The notes below the pieces were generated by a model. That model was not told where the DNA came from, ran no database searches, and saw only the letters and a list, made by a program, of their open reading frames with translations. 64,000 nucleotides of DNA from Chersky-840 sp963764205 (GTDB lineage: Bacteria; Actinomycetota; Acidimicrobiia; Acidimicrobiales; UBA8190): NCBI GenBank assembly GCA_963764205.1, contig CAVXRN010000006.1:1736001-1800000 (forward strand). The letters are read 5' to 3'. Of the stretch, positions 61,043-64,000 are shown piece by piece. How positions within the stretch are numbered: the stretch's first letter is position 1; each line of letters opens with the position of its first letter. The position numbers and the translations under genes are program-made.

Positions 61043-61203
61043 CGTCAAAATGGATGATGCATCGTGCAGGGAACTCTCCTAATGTCCCAGCTCAAGCCGT
61101 GGCGGGCGGTTCCCTTGGCGGGTACGAGTCCCTGGGGTTGCGCCGACCGCCCCGCGGCCCAGCAGATGACAGCTGGTCGTCTGTGGTGACTGAGAGGGAC
61201 CCG

Positions 61204-63255
61204 ATGACACGGTATCTGCGAGCTGCAGTGGCGGGGTCGCTGCTGGCCGGGGGTGTCTCCCTGGTGGCGGTGATGGCAGGGACGGCGCCCGCTTCGGCGC
61301 AACCAGCGGTGTCGCTCTACGTCGCGGTTGGGGGATCGGGCGACTGCACCTCTCAACTGAATGCCTGCGGTTCGATTCAGACCGCCATCACCACGGCGGA
61401 AGGTGTCTCCTACAGCGGGGACGACGTGACCATCAACGTGGCCGCTGGGACCTACGCCGAGAACGACACCATCAGCGGCGCGTCGTTTAACTCACTCACC
61501 ATCGCTGGAGCCGGGCCCTCGACCACGACCGTGAACGGCAACCAGGCCGGATCGGTGTTGACCATCAACGGCGGCACGGTGACCATCGATGATCTCACGA
61601 TCACGAACGGGCTCAGCGCCGGCGGCTATGGCGACGGGATCGACATCACCGGCGGCGCCGGTCCCGTGACGGTGAACGACAGCACCCTGTCGGACAACGG
61701 CACCGCCGGCGGGGGATGGGGCGGCGGGATCTACAACTTCGACGACACGCTGACCGTGACCGACAGCCTTTTCTCGAACGACAACCGCTACTTCGGCGGT
61801 GCGATCAATAGCAACGGCGGCACGCTGACCCTGACCGACAGCACCCTGTCGGGAAACAGCAGCGCCGCTGGCGGCGGGATCGACAACGGCGGCATGGCGA
61901 CTGTGACCGACAGCACCCTTTCGGGCGAGCCCTACACTGCCAACGGCAGCGCCGGCGGGATCTACAACACCGGCACCATGACCGTGACCCACAGCACCGT
62001 GTCGGGTAACAGCGTCGGAGGCTCCGGCGGTGCGATTACCAACGCCGGCACGATGAGCCTGACCGATAGCACCTTGTCGGACAACAGCGCGGGCTACATC
62101 GGCGGCGGGATCGCCAACGTCGGCACGATGACCCTGACCGACAGCACGTTGTCGGACAACAGCGCACCGGGCGGCCACGGCGGTGGGATCTACAACGACA
62201 GCACGATCAACCTGGGCGCCACCATCGTGGCCAACAGCTCCTCGGGTGGCGATTGTTACCTGCCGGGTGGCACCTTCAACGACCTCGGCTACAACCTCGA
62301 CGACGACGGCTCGTGCAACTTGACCGCCACCGGCGACGTTTCTAACAGCCCGGCAGGACTCGATCCCACGGGACTGCAGGACAACGGCGGGCCCACTCAG
62401 ACCATCGCCCTGGAGGCGGGCAGCCCGGCCATCCGGGCTGTGACCGATCCCACGCTGTGTCCCCCCACCGACCAGCGGGGCTACGTGAAGAGCGTCCCGT
62501 GTGACATGGGGGCCTTTGAAACCGACACCGTCGTGGCACCGTGCACGCCCGGGTCCACGGGCTGTTCCGCCATGGTCAGCGCCCCTTCGCAGACCGTGGC
62601 GGTGACGGGCGTCAAGGCCCTGAGCGCCAGTGCCAGCATCACGCTCGTGGTGGCCCCGGCGCTGGTGTCGTGTCAGAAATTCAGCTACCAGGCGCCGGTG
62701 GCCACGCTCACCGACACCGGGCTCACACCAGGTTCTGACGTGCTCGTCACCGACACCGTGCAGGGCCTGCCCTCGAAGAAGGGGGTGGTGATCTGCTACC
62801 AGCCCGTGACCGCGTCACCCCCGCCGGCGGTGTTCTTGGCCAAGTGCCAGGGGTCGCGCTTCGCCGAGGCGTGCTATAAGTCGCTGGCCGAGGTGAGCGG
62901 GACCGTGGTGGCCAAGCTGGAGCTGCCCGCCGGGGACCCCCGCTTCCACATCGGCGGGGAGACGCCCTCGGTGACCAGCTACAGCCCCAGCCCGGCCCGG
63001 CCCGGCAAGACCCTCACCTTGAAGGGGGCGAATCTGTCCGAGGTCACCGGTGTCACCATCGGTGGGGTGAAAGCGACCATCACCAAGACCGCACCCGCCT
63101 CAGTGAAGGTCACCGTGCCCTCCAACGCCCAGGGCGGGGTGGTCGCTGTGTCCAGCCTGGCCGGGTTGGTCAGAGGGCCGTCGGTCACCGTGTCAGGGAC
63201 AAGGATCACGGTGCACGCATCTCAGCTCAAACGAGACGAGCGCCGCAGACGCTGA
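61204..63255 (+). CDS. Secreted right-handed beta-helix protein with a choice-of-anchor Q region and a C-terminal IPT domain
   Basis: A 683-residue exported protein. Signal peptide residues 1-32 end APASA-Q. Residues 33-75 have the YVAVGGSGDCTSQLNACGSI start of beta-helix surface proteins. Residues about 90-345 form a right-handed parallel beta-helix with at least seven units like LTDSTLSDNSA. GLQDNGGPTQTIALEAGSPA around 380-400 is the choice-of-anchor Q motif. Residues about 590-670 form one IPT domain (VTSYSPSPARPGKTLTLKGA). ATG 61204 follows GAGAGGGACCCG. It is probably a surface or matrix protein. Confidence 0.88.
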   Translation: MTRYLRAAVAGSLLAGGVSLVAVMAGTAPASAQPAVSLYVAVGGSGDCTSQLNACGSIQTAITTAEGVSYSGDDVTINVAAGTYAENDTISGASFNSLTIAGAGPSTTTVNGNQAGSVLTINGGTVTIDDLTITNGLSAGGYGDGIDITGGAGPVTVNDSTLSDNGTAGGGWGGGIYNFDDTLTVTDSLFSNDNRYFGGAINSNGGTLTLTDSTLSGNSSAAGGGIDNGGMATVTDSTLSGEPYTANGSAGGIYNTGTMTVTHSTVSGNSVGGSGGAITNAGTMSLTDSTLSDNSAGYIGGGIANVGTMTLTDSTLSDNSAPGGHGGGIYNDSTINLGATIVANSSSGGDCYLPGGTFNDLGYNLDDDGSCNLTATGDVSNSPAGLDPTGLQDNGGPTQTIALEAGSPAIRAVTDPTLCPPTDQRGYVKSVPCDMGAFETDTVVAPCTPGSTGCSAMVSAPSQTVAVTGVKALSASASITLVVAPALVSCQKFSYQAPVATLTDTGLTPGSDVLVTDTVQGLPSKKGVVICYQPVTASPPPAVFLAKCQGSRFAEACYKSLAEVSGTVVAKLELPAGDPRFHIGGETPSVTSYSPSPARPGKTLTLKGANLSEVTGVTIGGVKATITKTAPASVKVTVPSNAQGGVVAVSSLAGLVRGPSVTVSGTRITVHASQLKRDERRRR

Positions 63256-63634
63256 CACCGACTATCCGGTACAAGGTTGCCCGTGCCGAGGGGTCCGGCG
63301 GTTGGCCCTAGCAAAATGGGACTAGCCGGTACGGCAATCGGGCGCTGTGTGCCTCCGCTGTCTCCGCCTTCGTCCGACAGGGTGCACCGGATTCGGGTGA
63401 CGCGGCCACAGCACGACCCGTCCGGGATCACCACCGCTGAACATTCCGGTGCGGGTCCCGTGGGGGCTCCCAGTAAGGCGACGGGGCGACTTTGGCGGAT
63501 CCGGGCATACGACGGCATCCGGGTCCGGGTGATCCGGGTCGGTGCCTGGTCCCCAACGGCTGCGTGTCGGGGCCTCCGCCTCCGGGCAATCTCGGGCGGT
63601 TGCGCTTCATACCACGACTGGGGCACGGTGGGGC
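63256..63634. other. 379 bp without a confident gene
   Basis: The region after the beta-helix gene holds GC-rich inverted repeats such as CTAGCAAAATGGGACTAG but no terminator with a T tract. Frames on both strands lack start signals. The next gene starts at 63635. Confidence 0.4.
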
Positions 63635-64000
63635 ATGGCTGACGTCGGGGCGACGGTTCGTCGGGAACGCGAAGCACTCGCAGCCGACCTCGCCAACATT
63701 GACGAAACCGCGTGGGCCACTCCGTCCCTCTGCTCAGAGTGGACCGTGCGCGATGTGCTTGCCCACATGACGGCCCTGGCGCGCATGACGCCGCCGATGT
63801 TCTTCCAAAAGCTCCTCAAGAGTGGATTCAATCCTTCCAAGCTTCAGGCCAATGACGTTGTCGTGGAGAAGGGCGACAGTGTCGACGAGACGCTCTCGCG
63901 CTTCCGCAGCGTCACCTATGGCAAGAATCGTCTGCGCGCCGTGCCGGAGAAGACCACGCTCGGCGAGACGCTGCTTCACGCTGAGGACATTCGTAAACCA
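63635..64000 (+). CDS. TIGR03083-like DinB-fold protein, 3' end cut by the window
   Basis: The first 122 codons of a maleylpyruvate-isomerase/mycothiol-binding family protein. REREALAADLANIDETAWAT is followed by the conserved CSEWTVRDVLAHM motif with the first metal-ligand histidine. GETLLHAEDIR at the end contains the second (HxxDxR). The frame is open to the last base. Members are DinB-fold metalloenzymes that use mycothiol. ATG 63635 has a GGGGCACGGTGGGGC stretch upstream. Confidence 0.8.
   Translation, partial: MADVGATVRREREALAADLANIDETAWATPSLCSEWTVRDVLAHMTALARMTPPMFFQKLLKSGFNPSKLQANDVVVEKGDSVDETLSRFRSVTYGKNRLRAVPEKTTLGETLLHAEDIRKP

Larger units (their letters stand above)
60530..61203. 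other. Regulatory region between the IPT and beta-helix genes
   Basis: 674 bp with no confident gene. The first 148 bp belong to repeat copy 2. The rest carries two 64-65 bp related elements with an 18-bp palindrome each (60749-60812 and 60978-61042). Open frames crossing the region are short or lack start signals; the frame that runs into the beta-helix gene from 60967 covers the second element and is probably not translated. Confidence 0.5.

Noticed and set aside
1..64000. CRISPR arrays, rRNA and prophage modules
   Set aside because: No regularly spaced repeats, rRNA-like stretches or phage structural genes were seen on reading through.

Overview
The window is GC-rich DNA of an actinobacterium. 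Supporting signs are a wax-ester/diacylglycerol acyltransferase, an MMPL transporter, several DinB/maleylpyruvate-isomerase-fold proteins of the kind linked to mycothiol, a DUF2510-type protein with the SDGKW signature, and many start codons sitting 6-7 nt behind a TAnnnT -10 box (leaderless transcripts). The style fits Acidimicrobiia, but that placement is inference. No rRNA, tRNA or CRISPR array was found.

Layout. 0.2-8.8 kb: lipid and ester hydrolases, the wax-ester synthase, a pseudo-receiver gene interrupted by an IS30 remnant, and membrane proteins. 9.1-10.4 kb: an intact IS30-family element. 10.4-14.1 kb: PAP2 phosphatase, YihY-type membrane protein, a 33-aa membrane peptide, a shortened DUF1269 protein and a frameshifted isochorismatase. 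14.4-15.6 kb: first copy of a 1,253-bp repeat holding a secreted three-IPT-domain protein behind a structured leader. 15.8-20.2 kb: small enzymes and DinB-fold proteins, with a second IS30 remnant. 20.6-23.7 kb: MTA/nucleoside phosphorylase and MMPL transporter. 23.7-28.5 kb: sugar and cell-envelope genes (epimerase, GT2, DUF2064, methyltransferase, polytopic GT-C-like protein). 28.4-40.4 kb: a molybdenum island with a membrane-fused molybdopterin oxidoreductase, a two-component system, a HTH-TOBE regulator, ModA and a fused ModB-ModC, then MoaC, MoaD, MoaA, MoeA, MoaE and MoaB/Mog. 40.5-49.6 kb: PLP enzyme, HxlR regulator with a CMD-family protein, DJ-1/PfpI gene with an internal stop, CPA2 antiporter coupled to a solute-binding lipoprotein, and a MarR/cupin/VOC group. 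49.9-57.5 kb: DUF2079 protein, MarR regulator, RCC1-repeat lipoprotein, TauE/SafE permease, and frameshifted DsbA-like and methyltransferase genes. 58.1-59.1 kb: TetR operon. 59.4-63.3 kb: second copy of the IPT repeat, followed by a large secreted beta-helix protein that also ends in an IPT domain. The window ends inside another DinB-fold gene.

How the parts work together. The molybdenum island looks nearly self-sufficient: molybdate import, most of the cofactor pathway, a dedicated regulator and a client enzyme lie together and are joined by many 1-4 bp start/stop overlaps. The secreted IPT and beta-helix proteins look like surface or matrix proteins.

The most unusual signals are three. 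First, the 1,253-bp repeat copies 45 kb apart differ at one base, and that base lies in a strong RNA hairpin where the change keeps pairing. Second, two copies of an 18-bp palindrome sit upstream of the beta-helix gene. Third, about nine accessory genes are broken by single frameshifts or in-frame stops while the molybdenum and envelope operons are intact. The last pattern could be real gene decay or uncorrected sequencing indels, and the sequence alone cannot decide.
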